Below are positions 53,429 to 61,979 of a stretch of 64,000 bases of DNA, piece after piece. The position numbers and the translations under genes were made by a program. Position 1 is the first letter of the stretch. Each line of letters starts with the position of its first letter. The notes under the pieces were generated by a model. It had not been told where the DNA came from, made no database searches, and saw nothing but the letters and a program-made list of their open reading frames with translations. Origin of the DNA: Flavobacterium johnsoniae UW101 (lineage in GTDB: Bacteria; Bacteroidota; Bacteroidia; Flavobacteriales; Flavobacteriaceae); NCBI RefSeq assembly GCF_000016645.1, contig NC_009441.1, positions 124,001 to 188,000 on the forward strand, written 5' to 3'.

Positions 53429-54895
53429 ATGCGAGTATCCGTTGTTCGAAAAAGTATAAAATTTACCCCAGATTCCAGAAGAGTTGTAGCCCGATATTTT
53501 ATGAATGGTTATGACCGAACCCAGCAGATGGTGCTTCGGATAATGACGCTGGATGAAAAACAAGTTTCAGAAACCTTAGAACAAACACTTCGGGAATTTG
53601 CCAGACGCCACAGAAATATTTCGGCGGTATTTTTTAGACACTGCGAAAAAATAAGACCCATAATCGAAGCTATGCAGGTTGACTATGAGGCCATGACGCT
53701 AAATCGAAAAATGCTTATTGGTTCTTATTGCACAATGGAATATGCGATAGAATCAGCCGCTATTTTTAATCCTTCGATTGTAGAAGATTTTGATCAGTCG
53801 GGTTTAGAAGCGGGTGAAAAACGTGTAATAATTTCTTTCCGCGCCACTGGTGAAGGACATATTTCTTCTATTGTTTTTAGAAGAGGAATTCTGGACAGAG
53901 ACAACAATCTTCAGATAATGAAAATTGGTCATCATATTGATAAGGCCGAAATTGAACATAAAACTTTATTCAATAAAGAGCGATTTCTCACCAAGCTCAT
54001 TGAAATGCATACGCAGGACAAATACATTGATCAGATTATGCAGGATCTGCCGGAGGAATTTGAATTTGCAATTTTAAAAAACACATTAAAAACAGCTTTA
54101 AGTGATCCTGCAATTCGTCAGGAAAGAAGAACTGCTCTCGAAGAAATACTCTGGCTTGCCAACTCTTTTTATGATTTACAATTCAAACACGATTCTGATA
54201 TTACAGAACGTGTCATTTTTCCAATATCAGATTCTGAAAGCCGTGGAATTGAAGATGCCCGTTTTGTGCGTTTTGTAGACGACGACGATTCTGTTCGCAT
54301 TATGGCTACATACACGGCATATAATGGTCACGCGATATTGCCCAAATTAATTTCTACTGAGGATTTTTATTCTTTTAGAGTTATGCCTCTACATGGAGAA
54401 GGTGCTCAAAATAAAAACCTGGCTTTATTTCCGAGAAAAATAAAAGGAAAATATGCCATGCTTGCCCGAATTGACGGTGTAAACAATTACATTATGTATT
54501 CCAACAGAGTTACACAATGGAACACTCCTGTTTTATTGCAGCAGCCGCGTTACACCTGGGAACTCACACAAATAGGAAATTGCGGATCACCGCTCTGGAC
54601 CGAAGAAGGCTGGCTTGTTATTACACATGGTGTAGGTACAATGCGACGTTATTGCATTGGTGCATCACTTTTTGATCTTGATGATCCGTCAAAAGAAATT
54701 GGAAGACTTAGCGAACCTTTACTTTCTCCATTGGAAGATGAACGAGAAGGTTATGTCCCAAATGTTGTGTATTCCTGCGGAGCCATTATTCACAACAATA
54801 GTCTAATCCTGCCTTATGCAGTTTCTGATTATTCTTCGACTTATGGTGTGGTTGATATGGTTGAATTATTGGATGCTTTGAAGAAAAGTAAATAA
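53429..54895 (+). CDS. glycoside hydrolase family 130-like protein (glycoside phosphorylase)
   Basis: A 488-residue cytoplasmic protein. Residues about 190-480 show GH130 features: SRGIEDARFVRFVDD (the catalytic Asp motif GxEDxR), then HAILPKLISTEDFYSF, GEGAQNKNLALFPRKIKGKY and VITHGVGTMRRYCIGASLFD. The first about 190 residues are extra compared with the minimal family (SARRYFMNG-type YDRTQQMVLRIMTLDEKQ, FARRHRNISAVFFRHC) and look like a helical extension. Family members phosphorolyse beta-mannosides; the substrate here is unknown. I took the ATG at 53429. It is followed 3 bp later by a 72-residue unknown gene. Confidence 0.85.
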   Translation: MRVSVVRKSIKFTPDSRRVVARYFMNGYDRTQQMVLRIMTLDEKQVSETLEQTLREFARRHRNISAVFFRHCEKIRPIIEAMQVDYEAMTLNRKMLIGSYCTMEYAIESAAIFNPSIVEDFDQSGLEAGEKRVIISFRATGEGHISSIVFRRGILDRDNNLQIMKIGHHIDKAEIEHKTLFNKERFLTKLIEMHTQDKYIDQIMQDLPEEFEFAILKNTLKTALSDPAIRQERRTALEEILWLANSFYDLQFKHDSDITERVIFPISDSESRGIEDARFVRFVDDDDSVRIMATYTAYNGHAILPKLISTEDFYSFRVMPLHGEGAQNKNLALFPRKIKGKYAMLARIDGVNNYIMYSNRVTQWNTPVLLQQPRYTWELTQIGNCGSPLWTEEGWLVITHGVGTMRRYCIGASLFDLDDPSKEIGRLSEPLLSPLEDEREGYVPNVVYSCGAIIHNNSLILPYAVSDYSSTYGVVDMVELLDALKKSK

Positions 54896-54898
54896 AGG

Positions 54899-55117
54899 AT
54901 GTATCAAATTATTTTATGCGAAAAGGCAACAGGTATTATTCTGGAACTTGATGGAAAAACAAGATATTCGTATGATGGTATAAATGATTTTCCTCCAACT
55001 TTTTTTGCTTCTCTTGAAGAGGCAGAAGATAAGGCAGATGCTTTACTAAAAGAAAATAATACTATTGAGATTCAAATTTGTAATACTGATGGGTCTCGTG
55101 TAAAAATAATGGCTTAA
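54899..55117 (+). CDS. small hypothetical protein following GH130
   Basis: I do not recognise this 72-residue protein. It starts MYQIILCEKATGIILELDGK and contains FFASLEEAEDKADALLKENN, then a strand NTIEIQICNTDGSRVKIMA, a compact beta-alpha-beta pattern. There is no signal peptide. The ATG is 3 bp after the GH130 stop, so it is almost certainly co-translated with it. It may be a small accessory or regulatory partner; that is inference from spacing only. Confidence 0.7.
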   Translation: MYQIILCEKATGIILELDGKTRYSYDGINDFPPTFFASLEEAEDKADALLKENNTIEIQICNTDGSRVKIMA

Positions 55118-55133
55118 AAACTGCTTTTCATTT

Positions 55134-55904
55134 TTAAACTTGAATCAGTCCCATAACAAGAGCCGTTCGTAAAGCTTCGGTTGTATTAGAAACCTGCATT
55201 TTCTGGATGATATTCTGTCTGTGGCGCCGAACGGTATAAACTGATATGTTTAGAAATCCGGCAATTTGACCGCTGTTGTTTCCTTTTGCAGCAAGTTTTA
55301 AAATTTCCAATTCTCTTTTCGAAAGTAACGTTTCGGAAAGAGATTTGTATTTTTCAGAAGCAATCGTTTCGCCTGTCTGCATGTTTACAATTCTGCCGTC
55401 GATTCCGGTACTGGTTTGTAAATTGCCGGAAGGCGAATACAAACACAATGCAAGCCAGATACTCCCGTTTGATGATTTTTTAAGATACATGGTGCGGTGA
55501 TTAATGTAATTCACGTTTTGAGAATCAGAAGTTCTTAAACGGCTGAAAGTACTGTATTTTCTATATTCTTCTCCGGGTAAATTTTTAAGAAATTGTATAT
55601 ACTGAAGTTCCAAAGCATGACGTTCGGTTACATCATCAGAATTTATTTTATTAAAAATGCAGTCTTCAAAAGCTGAATCGATTATTAAATTTTCTGAAGA
55701 GAGTCCAAAAAATTCTCCAAAATTGCCTGCATAAATATAACTGCAGTCTGCCTGAAAATCAGAAAGCACGGCTACACATTGTTCGATTTCGACATAAGAA
55801 ACAACCGATTTTTTATATTCTTCTATGTCTAAAACTTCTCCATCCAGAAAGGTTTGCTGTAACAAAGTTGAGGTTAACTGATCTTCGATGGAAACTTTGG
55901 ACAT
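55134..55904 (-). CDS. LuxR family transcriptional regulator with PAS-like sensor
   Basis: A 256-residue regulator. The C-terminal LuxR HTH is clear: LLSKRELEILKLAAKGNNSG followed by QIAGFLNISVYTVRRHRQNI (about residues 190-230). The N-terminal about 150 residues form a PAS-like fold (YIYAGNFGEFFGLSSENLII, MYLKKSSNGSIWLALCLYSP with VNMQTGETI), suggesting ligand or redox sensing. There is no receiver domain, so it is not a two-component regulator. It is convergent with GH130 and divergent from the DUF1349 lipoprotein gene. Confidence 0.9.
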   Translation of the reverse strand: MSKVSIEDQLTSTLLQQTFLDGEVLDIEEYKKSVVSYVEIEQCVAVLSDFQADCSYIYAGNFGEFFGLSSENLIIDSAFEDCIFNKINSDDVTERHALELQYIQFLKNLPGEEYRKYSTFSRLRTSDSQNVNYINHRTMYLKKSSNGSIWLALCLYSPSGNLQTSTGIDGRIVNMQTGETIASEKYKSLSETLLSKRELEILKLAAKGNNSGQIAGFLNISVYTVRRHRQNIIQKMQVSNTTEALRTALVMGLIQV

Positions 55905-55935
55905 AGCGGCTTTATAAATTGGTTAATTTTACGTA

Positions 55936-55966
55936 TTGCTGTTTTTGGAAAGCAGAACTAAATTTG
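55936..55966 (+). promoter_or_regulatory. promoter of the DUF1349 lipoprotein gene
   Basis: TTG at 55936-55938, 20 bases, TAAATTTG at 55959-55966; spacing one longer than the 19-base optimum. Confidence 0.6.
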
Positions 55967-56009
55967 AAAAACCTAAATTATCATTTTTATACTTCTAACA
56001 AAACATTTT

Positions 56010-56762
56010 ATGAAAACTAAATTTATTACCTGCCTCGTTCTCTTTGGAATTATAATCTTTTCAAGCTGCAACAATTCTTCAAAAGAAAATAAAACTGAAG
56101 AAAAAACCACTGAAAAAATTTCAGATTCTGCTTTTGTTCGAGGTAATCCGTGCGATATAAAACTAGAGAAAATTCATTTTACAAAATCTATTAATGGTGC
56201 CGATACTCTGGCAAAAGTTGATGAGAAAAAGAATATCCAGTTTCATGTGGGCGAGAAAAAAGATTATTTTTCAGATCCAAACAACAAACTTTCAAGCAAT
56301 ACCGCTCCTATTCTTTTATCTAAAATAGACAATACTAAACCTTTTACGATTACAGCAAAAGTAAGTCCCGAATTTACAGAAAGCGGTTTGTACAATGCAG
56401 GTGTTTTGTATTTGTATGTAAATGACAGCTTTTATCAGAAATTTTGTTTTGAGCAGGACGAAAGAGGAAATCACAGAATCGTAACAGTTCGAACCATAGG
56501 AACTTCAGACGATAACAATCATGATGTGGTAAAAGGCAAAACAGTTTATATGAAAATATCATCAGATACGCAGACGGTTGCCAGTTATTATTCTCTTGAC
56601 AACAAAACCTGGCAGATGGTTCGTTTGTACAAAAACAATTATCCGGCAGAACTTTGGGGCGGAATCAGCGCGCAGTGTCCAGTAGATAAAGGAACTACAA
56701 GTTATTTTGAAGAAATAAGTTTAGAACAGAAAAGTGTAAAAGATTTTCGTTTGGGGATTTAA
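56010..56762 (+). CDS. DUF1349 domain lipoprotein
   Basis: A 250-residue lipoprotein (lipobox in FGIIIFSSCNNSS) followed by a Glu/Lys/Thr-rich linker and a DUF1349 domain of concanavalin-like fold: FTITAKVSPEFTESGLYNAG, VLYLYVNDSFYQKFCFEQDE, HRIVTVRTIGTSDDNNHDVV, ELWGGISAQCPVDKGTTSYF. The domain is related to carbohydrate-associated ConA-like lectin folds, but no ligand is indicated. It lies alone, with a promoter and divergent LuxR gene upstream. Confidence 0.9.
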   Translation: MKTKFITCLVLFGIIIFSSCNNSSKENKTEEKTTEKISDSAFVRGNPCDIKLEKIHFTKSINGADTLAKVDEKKNIQFHVGEKKDYFSDPNNKLSSNTAPILLSKIDNTKPFTITAKVSPEFTESGLYNAGVLYLYVNDSFYQKFCFEQDERGNHRIVTVRTIGTSDDNNHDVVKGKTVYMKISSDTQTVASYYSLDNKTWQMVRLYKNNYPAELWGGISAQCPVDKGTTSYFEEISLEQKSVKDFRLGI

Positions 56763-56785
56763 AATTTAAGATAATAAAAAGTTGT

Positions 56786-56890
56786 TTCACAAAGATTCGC
56801 AAAGATTATTCGCAAAGATTCACAAAAACAGAAATCGCCGCAAATAAACTTTGCGAGTCTCAGCGATAATTTTTGTGTATCTCTGCGTAA
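56786..56890. repeat. CGCAAAGATT intergenic repeats
   Basis: CACAAAGATT and two CGCAAAGATT copies (56788-56820), then an inverted counterpart TTTTTGTGTATCTCTGCG (56871-56888). Non-coding genus-type repeat between DUF1349 and TIGR03915 genes. Confidence 0.5.
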
Positions 56891-56905
56891 TAGTAAACTC
56901 TGGAC

Positions 56906-57679
56906 TTATTTTAGATTTGGAATTTTCTCAGTTAAATTCTTCCAATATCGTTTTGGCATGTGCTGTAAATGCAGTTTGGTATTTTTTCTGGATTCAATAT
57001 TTACACTGCTGAAATACTGTCTCCAAAGATTTTGAAAAAACTCTTCGTTGTCATCACATATTTCGGCTAAAAACTTCGATGAGGTTGATTCAGCATTAAA
57101 TTGAAGCTGCACGGTTGAGGTATCTTCAAGATCATAGTAAATTCCGTATTTGCGTTTTGAGTCATATATCAGCCAGCGCTGATCGGCATAACGGTTTTTA
57201 AAATGTTTTTCTATTAAAGGCAGCACATCGCAATCTGGTTCTACTATGGCATAATACAAATTGTCTTTTGTGAGTTTAAAGCGGACAAAAGCTTTCATGC
57301 GATGGCTTTCTTTTCCGGTTAAATGTGCCGCTCTTTGAACATCCAAAACAAAAGTATTTGCCAAATCATCTTCAATATTAACAGAGCTGGCAAATATATA
57401 TTTTACAAATTGAAATAAGGTTTCTTCTATTTTATCCAAATCAGATAAAAATGCTCTGTAAATATTATCAAAACCTTCCGGAGAAAGACGCTGTTTTAAT
57501 CCGTGTAAAACACGATTTGCTTTACTGATATCAGTTGTCACAAAATACGTCTCTGAAAAAAGTAAAGCATTCGAAACTTCATTTTTAGCAAAAACAACAT
57601 CTGCGAGTTTTAATTCATAAATTTCGAATACTGCCGTCAGCCAGCCTTCAAAAGTACTATCGTAAATTACTTGTGTCAT
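56906..57679 (-). CDS. TIGR03915 family putative DNA repair protein
   Basis: A 257-residue cytoplasmic protein of the TIGR03915 family (often labelled a probable DNA metabolism protein). It starts TQVIYDSTFEGWLTAVFEIY and contains RAAHLTGKESHRMKAFVRFK (about 123-142), YAIVEPDCDVLPLIEKHFKN, and WRQYFSSVNIESRKNTKLHL with QHMPKRYWKNLTE at the C-terminus, all typical. It lies 4 bp after the radical-SAM gene stop; these two families occur together in many bacteria, frequently near a uracil-DNA-glycosylase-like gene. The chemistry is not known. Confidence 0.9.
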   Translation of the reverse strand: MTQVIYDSTFEGWLTAVFEIYELKLADVVFAKNEVSNALLFSETYFVTTDISKANRVLHGLKQRLSPEGFDNIYRAFLSDLDKIEETLFQFVKYIFASSVNIEDDLANTFVLDVQRAAHLTGKESHRMKAFVRFKLTKDNLYYAIVEPDCDVLPLIEKHFKNRYADQRWLIYDSKRKYGIYYDLEDTSTVQLQFNAESTSSKFLAEICDDNEEFFQNLWRQYFSSVNIESRKNTKLHLQHMPKRYWKNLTEKIPNLK

Positions 57680-57683
57680 TGGT

Positions 57684-58943
57684 TTAAAACAAAGCTAATT
57701 GATTTGAGAAATCATTTTTGTATTTACTTTTCTGCGAATTTAAAATGTGTTCTTTTATTTGAATTGAGGTCAGGTCTCTTTGTAACTGAAACGGCGCTGC
57801 AAAAGCCAGAAAGTATTTTGACCTGCTGTAAGAGATTCCTAATTTTTGTAAATCTTCTGGTTGCAGCTTTTTAAATTTTCGAGCTGCAACAATTTTTTTG
57901 GCACTCAAAACACCAATTCCGGGAATTCTGAGAATCAATTCTAAATCGGCTGTATTTATATCAACCGGAAATTGATTTAAGTTTCGCAAAGCCCAGCCCA
58001 ATTTTGGATCTATATCCAAATCAAGGTTCGGCTGGTCAAAACCTACCATTTCATTGACGTGAAATCCGTAAAACCGAATCAACCAATCGGCCTGATACAA
58101 TCTGTTTTCGCGAATCATAGGCACGGGAGTTCCAATTGCCGGAAGTCTGTTGTCGTAACTTATAGGCACATATCCCGAATAATAGACCCGTTTCATGTTC
58201 ATTTGTTCGTAAAAATAATTGGCCATGCCCAAAATTTCCATATCATTTTCTTGGGTCGCACCAATAACCATTTGAGTACTTTGACCCGCCGGAGCAAAAA
58301 GAGGTGCTTTGTAGTTTTGCTTTTTTTCTTCTTTATAACCTATAATTTCATTTTTCAGATATTCCATTGGTTTGATAACATCAACATGATTTTTATCCGG
58401 AGCCAATAATTTAAGACTTTGCTCAGTTGGCATTTCAACATTTACACTTAAACGGTCGGCATATAATCCAGCTTCTTTCAACAATTCCGGACTCGCACCC
58501 GGAATTGCTTTTAAATGAATGTATCCGTTAAAGTTTTCTTCTAACCGCAGTTTCTTGACAATTCTAACCAAACGTTCCATTGTATAATCGGGATTATCAA
58601 AAATACCCGAACTCAGGAATAAACCTTCAATATAATTTCTTCGGTAAAAACCTATCGTTAAATCGACCACTTCCTGAACCGTAAAAGCGGCGCGTTTAAT
58701 GTCGTTGCTTTTTCTGCTGACGCAATAAGCACAATCAAAAATGCAATGATTGGTGAGCAATATTTTAAGAAGCGAAACACAGCGTCCGTCTTCTGTATAC
58801 GCATGGCAAATTCCGTTTCCGGAAGCATCTCCTAAACCTTTATCCTTATTTTTTCTGCTGCTGTTACTTGAAGAACACGAAACATCGTATTTTGCAGCAT
58901 CGGCTAAAATTGCCAATTTCTCCATCACTCTTTCCTGTACCAT
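57684..58943 (-). CDS. putative DNA modification/repair radical SAM protein (TIGR03916)
   Basis: A 419-residue radical-SAM enzyme. The iron-sulfur motif is CIFDCAYC (CxxxCxxC, in LLTNHCIFDCAYCVSRKSND); other features are GLFLSSGIFDNPDYTMERLV, IHLKAIPGASPELLKEAG, and VNVEMPTEQSLKLLAPDK. A C-terminal helix-hairpin-helix (LILRIPGIGVLSAKKIVAAR) suggests DNA contact. The ATG at 58943 is used; an ATG at 58925 is also possible. It is in one unit with the TIGR03915 gene 4 bp downstream. The substrate on DNA is not known. Confidence 0.93.
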   Translation of the reverse strand: MVQERVMEKLAILADAAKYDVSCSSSNSSRKNKDKGLGDASGNGICHAYTEDGRCVSLLKILLTNHCIFDCAYCVSRKSNDIKRAAFTVQEVVDLTIGFYRRNYIEGLFLSSGIFDNPDYTMERLVRIVKKLRLEENFNGYIHLKAIPGASPELLKEAGLYADRLSVNVEMPTEQSLKLLAPDKNHVDVIKPMEYLKNEIIGYKEEKKQNYKAPLFAPAGQSTQMVIGATQENDMEILGMANYFYEQMNMKRVYYSGYVPISYDNRLPAIGTPVPMIRENRLYQADWLIRFYGFHVNEMVGFDQPNLDLDIDPKLGWALRNLNQFPVDINTADLELILRIPGIGVLSAKKIVAARKFKKLQPEDLQKLGISYSRSKYFLAFAAPFQLQRDLTSIQIKEHILNSQKSKYKNDFSNQLALF

Positions 58944-59277
58944 TTGACCTTAAATTTAGTTTTAGAATAAAATTTGTTTCCTCAAAACTAAATATTTGAT
59001 ATTGAAAAGAACTGAATTCTGATGTTCTAAATTGTACCAAATTTTCTTAGTACAATTAGCAATAACAAAGCTTTTCTTAATAAATGAAGCCTTGTAAATA
59101 AATGAATTAGACTCAAAAAACAGGTAAAAATACGTAATGCCGAATTATTGAATCTTTATACATTGCATCATCATTTAAGGAGAAAAATTTTTATCCCCCC
59201 TAGATTAATTTTTCGGTCCTTTTTGATAAAATGGAGACTTGGATATTAGCGAGTATTAAAAACCAAAAGCTAAAGAG
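58944..59277. other. 334-bp gene-free region
   Basis: Very AT-rich, divergent promoter space between the radical-SAM gene and the 59278 gene. A 6-bp dyad (TTGTAC and GTACAA near 59032-59056) is the only structure noted. No gene is seen. Confidence 0.5.
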
Positions 59278-59520
59278 ATGAATTTTGTAAAAGGACAAGA
59301 TGTATTCTACACAACATTGAGTGGAAGATCTTATAGGGCGACAGTAATAGAGAGAAAAATAGATTTTAAAAAAGGACTTATCAAAAAATCTGCAATTAAG
59401 GAGATGACCTACCATTATTTGATAGAAGTCCATAAAGTTGGTATTAAAGAACAAATTCTTTGTACTGAAAATCAAATTAAGCTTTTGGAGAAAAAACAAC
59501 GCGCAAAAAAAGCAGCGTAA
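59278..59520 (+). CDS. small basic hypothetical protein
   Basis: I do not recognise this 80-residue, strongly basic protein: MNFVKGQDVFYTTLSGRSYR, then ATVIERKIDFKKGLIKK, and a Lys/Arg/Ala tail (LEKKQRAKKAA). The first part resembles a short KOW/SH3-like beta segment as in nucleic-acid-binding proteins, but that is only a pattern impression. It has no membrane segment or cysteine pair. The stop is directly followed by the decayed hydrolase on the opposite strand. Confidence 0.6.
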   Translation: MNFVKGQDVFYTTLSGRSYRATVIERKIDFKKGLIKKSAIKEMTYHYLIEVHKVGIKEQILCTENQIKLLEKKQRAKKAA

Positions 59521-59860
59521 TTACTGCTTTTAATAAATACTGCTGTTTTATTTATAACTAATTTTGGTGTTTCTTTATGTGGCATGTGACCAGCATTTGG
59601 AAATACACTTCTCTGCTTTTCCACTCACCAAAGTAATTGTTGTATTAAAATAATTTAAGTTCCGTCCTCATCGTTTTCTCTTTGAATAAATAAAAGCGGT
59701 GATTTAATTTCTGAGTAAATATTCCTATTTTCTAAATCTTTTCTAAACCAGGTTTCTGTTCGTGCTTTAAAAATAGTTTCTGTTTTTTATCTACGTGATA
59801 TTAGAAGTCGTAGTAAAAGATCCTGAGGCTTTTTAATAATTTATCTAAAACTTTAATATA
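59521..59860 (-). pseudogene. remnant of an alpha/beta hydrolase gene
   Basis: Minus-strand reading gives three pieces in different frames: KPQDLLLRLLISRR near 59830, then TETWFRKDLENRNIYSEIKS followed by PLLFIQRENDEDGT (59660-59780), and FPNAGHMPHKETPKLVINKT (about 59540-59605). The last two match the acid-loop and catalytic-His ends of an alpha/beta hydrolase. Stops and shifts interrupt the frame and the N-terminal half with the nucleophile is missing. It is a decayed, non-functional fragment. Confidence 0.65.
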
Positions 59861-60129
59861 CCAAATATCAAGCAAATGCTAAGCTCGTTTGAAATGAGTT
59901 GTATCAAGCAGTCTACTACTTTGCAATTTAAAATTATCATAATTTAGAAATATGTTAAAATTTACAAATATATTATATGATTTTATATATTTGAAAGAAT
60001 AAACCTATGTTTAAAATGAAAAATAATCATAAAAAACTGCGAAAAATATTTGAGAATTTATCCGAGTAACTGTAATTACTCGGAGATATCGTACACTCAA
60101 AATAAATATTAATTTTTAAACAAGATAAA
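59861..60129. other. AT-rich leader region with -7 box, short frame and hairpin
   Basis: -7 box TATATTTG at 59986-59993; a 20-codon frame (60007-60069, starting MFKMKNNHKK) whose stop lies in a hairpin of 9-bp arms (60061-60069 with 60076-60084). It probably belongs to the leader of the 60130 gene. No other gene is seen. Confidence 0.45.
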
Positions 60130-61008
60130 ATGACAAAGCATTTATTAAAAACTAAAATATTAATAGTTACCACTATAATTTTTATTCTCAACAACTTCCT
60201 GCGATAATAAAGAAGATGTTAAACAAAATAATACAATAACGTTTATAGATTAAATAATGAAGATGTTAATAGAGCAAGCAATATCATTAAAATAAAAGAT
60301 ACTGAAATACAAGCTAAAAGAATTAGTTTTACAAGTAAACCTTATATAGAGACAGCTCCGGAAGAGCCATATTTAGAATATGAAAGTCTGCTGGCAAGTC
60401 AGGATTTAACAATTGAAATTGATTCCAGAACTTCTCATATACTGGACCAAACTTATGAACAAAATATTCAGTATTTAAATGATTTAAATCTGTTTACAAG
60501 TACTGAACTAGCAACTGTAACAATATTTAAAGATGAGCTATTAAACACTAAAAATTTTGATACTTCAATAACAAATTTCGAAAATGCTATTTTATCTCTA
60601 CCGATGACAAATAAAAAATTACAGCGCTTTTATAATTTTATTGATGGATTAAAAGTTATGAATGAATATGATCCAGATTTTTTCAAAGGAAATAGTTTTA
60701 CATCTAAAAGTAATGGATTATTTGGAAGTTGTTTATCTGCATCTATAGGAGTTGGAATAGCATTTGTTGGACTTGCGACTATAGAAGTTGGATCTTTTGG
60801 TTTAGCAACAGGAGTAGCTGTTGCTGGATTTATATGGGCAAGCGCTGAATGGGGAGCCGCTTGTAAAGGAACAGGAAAAAAAAGATTATATCCGGCACAT
60901 ATAGACAAATCACAAGAAAAAACTTCACGAAATTTTCTTATATTAGACGAAAATGGAGATTTAATCGAATCTCCTATTTATATTAGCTATGTGCCAAAAA
61001 TTAAATAA
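60130..61008 (+). pseudogene. lipoprotein gene with two compensating 5' frameshifts
   Basis: The start ATG at 60130 reads MTKHLLKTKILIVTTIIFIL, a normal lipoprotein signal, then hits stops at 60205. With one base removed near 60190 the next frame gives TTSCDNKEDVKQ, a perfect lipobox; a second shift near 60241-60250 returns to the first frame, which is then open to 61008 (NNEDVNRASNIIKIKDTEIQ through to YISYVPKIK). The 3' part has a hydrophobic, Gly/Ala-rich segment (ASIGVGIAFVGLATIEVGSF). The product would be about 290 residues; from internal ATG 60604 only 134 residues could be made. Family not recognised. Confidence 0.7.
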
Positions 61009-61032
61009 ATTAATCTGTTAAGTTATAAAATT

Positions 61033-61242
61033 ATGATTAAGATAAATTATAAAATTCAATTTTGCCTATTTGCTATCTGCCTTTTCTTCATTGGAATAGG
61101 AATCTATGAAACTTCAAATGAAGGAATAAAATCTGGAAAAGAACTATTCTGGCAAATTTCTCATTTTGTTCCTTTTGTAATGGGAGCCATTATTTTTGGC
61201 AGTAATTTGTATTCTGCCAGAATTCATAAATTTAAAAATTAA
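61033..61242 (+). CDS. small two-helix membrane protein
   Basis: A 69-residue protein with two predicted membrane helices (IQFCLFAICLFFIGIGIY, about 9-26, and ISHFVPFVMGAIIFGSNL, about 42-59) separated by a short polar loop (ETSNEGIKSGKELFWQ). It lies 24 bp after the damaged lipoprotein gene on the same strand and is followed by a terminator at 61264, so the two form a unit. Small membrane partners of this kind are sometimes immunity proteins, but there is no direct evidence. Confidence 0.7.
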   Translation: MIKINYKIQFCLFAICLFFIGIGIYETSNEGIKSGKELFWQISHFVPFVMGAIIFGSNLYSARIHKFKN

Positions 61243-61263
61243 ATAAGAACTATTTCTCTTGAT

Positions 61264-61300
61264 AAAAAAGGCATTTTTAAATTTTAAAGATGCCTTTTTT
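61264..61300. terminator. terminator after the small membrane protein
   Basis: AAAAAAGGCAT (61264-61274) pairs with ATGCCTTTTTT (61290-61300) around an AT-rich 15-nt loop. Confidence 0.8.
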
Positions 61301-61413
61301 CTTTATGATTTGTAAAAAAGACGTTAAAGTCCTGATCTCATAAGGCTTTTTCCATATAAAAAAATATATTTGTCTTAAACCCAGTTTTACCCAAAAACCG
61401 AAAAGACAGTAGC

Positions 61414-61977
61414 ATGGATAATGAAAAATTTATTTTCTGCCTCGAAGGCGTTCAGGACGTAGATACCGTTACAACTACTGATGTGGTTAAAAATCTGGAA
61501 GAAATTGCTTTTAATCAGGGAATTTCGAGCATCTATAAAACCTGTGATACTATTGAGGGTTTAGAAGAAAGTTTAAATACTTTATTATATGATGATCATA
61601 ATTTTAAGGATTATGAAATCATTTATCTGGTAATGCCGGGACAGGAAAACAACATCTGTCTTCATGATTATTATTACAGCATTGAAGAAATAGCCGAACT
61701 TTTTGAAGGGAAAATGAAAGGAAAAATTATTCATTTTGCCAATAAAAAAAGATTAGACCTTAACGACGAAGAAGCACAATATTTTCTTGATATTACTGGT
61801 GCCCGCGCCATTTCGGGATATGGTTCTACCTATAATAAAATTGCCAGCTGCAGTACAATCGATAAAGCGTTTTTCAGCTTATATCAGGAAAATGACGATT
61901 TGACTGAAGTTGTAGAAGATTTGTACCAAAAGCATTATGCTCTTTGTAAATTACTTGATTTTAGATTGTATTATTAA
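61414..61977 (+). CDS. conserved hypothetical protein (resembles DUF6642)
   Basis: A 187-residue cytoplasmic protein. NEKFIFCLEGVQDVDTVTTT at the start, then YEIIYLVMPGQENNICLHDY (about 69-88), KMKGKIIHFANKKRLDLNDE and FLDITGARAISGYGSTYNKI follow. The ordered strand-helix pattern with conserved His-Asp and Gly-Tyr-Gly segments recalls CHAT-like caspase-fold proteins of the DUF6642 type; I am not certain of the family. A -7 box TATATTTG lies at 61365-61372. It is followed 2 bp later by an AraC regulator, so the pair is probably one unit. Confidence 0.75.
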   Translation: MDNEKFIFCLEGVQDVDTVTTTDVVKNLEEIAFNQGISSIYKTCDTIEGLEESLNTLLYDDHNFKDYEIIYLVMPGQENNICLHDYYYSIEEIAELFEGKMKGKIIHFANKKRLDLNDEEAQYFLDITGARAISGYGSTYNKIASCSTIDKAFFSLYQENDDLTEVVEDLYQKHYALCKLLDFRLYY

Positions 61978-61979
61978 GT

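Noticed and set aside
60604-61008. A normal 134-residue gene starting at 60604
   Set aside because: The frame is open upstream to about 60250 and a lipobox lies in the adjacent frame, so this is the end of a longer, damaged lipoprotein gene rather than a gene of its own.
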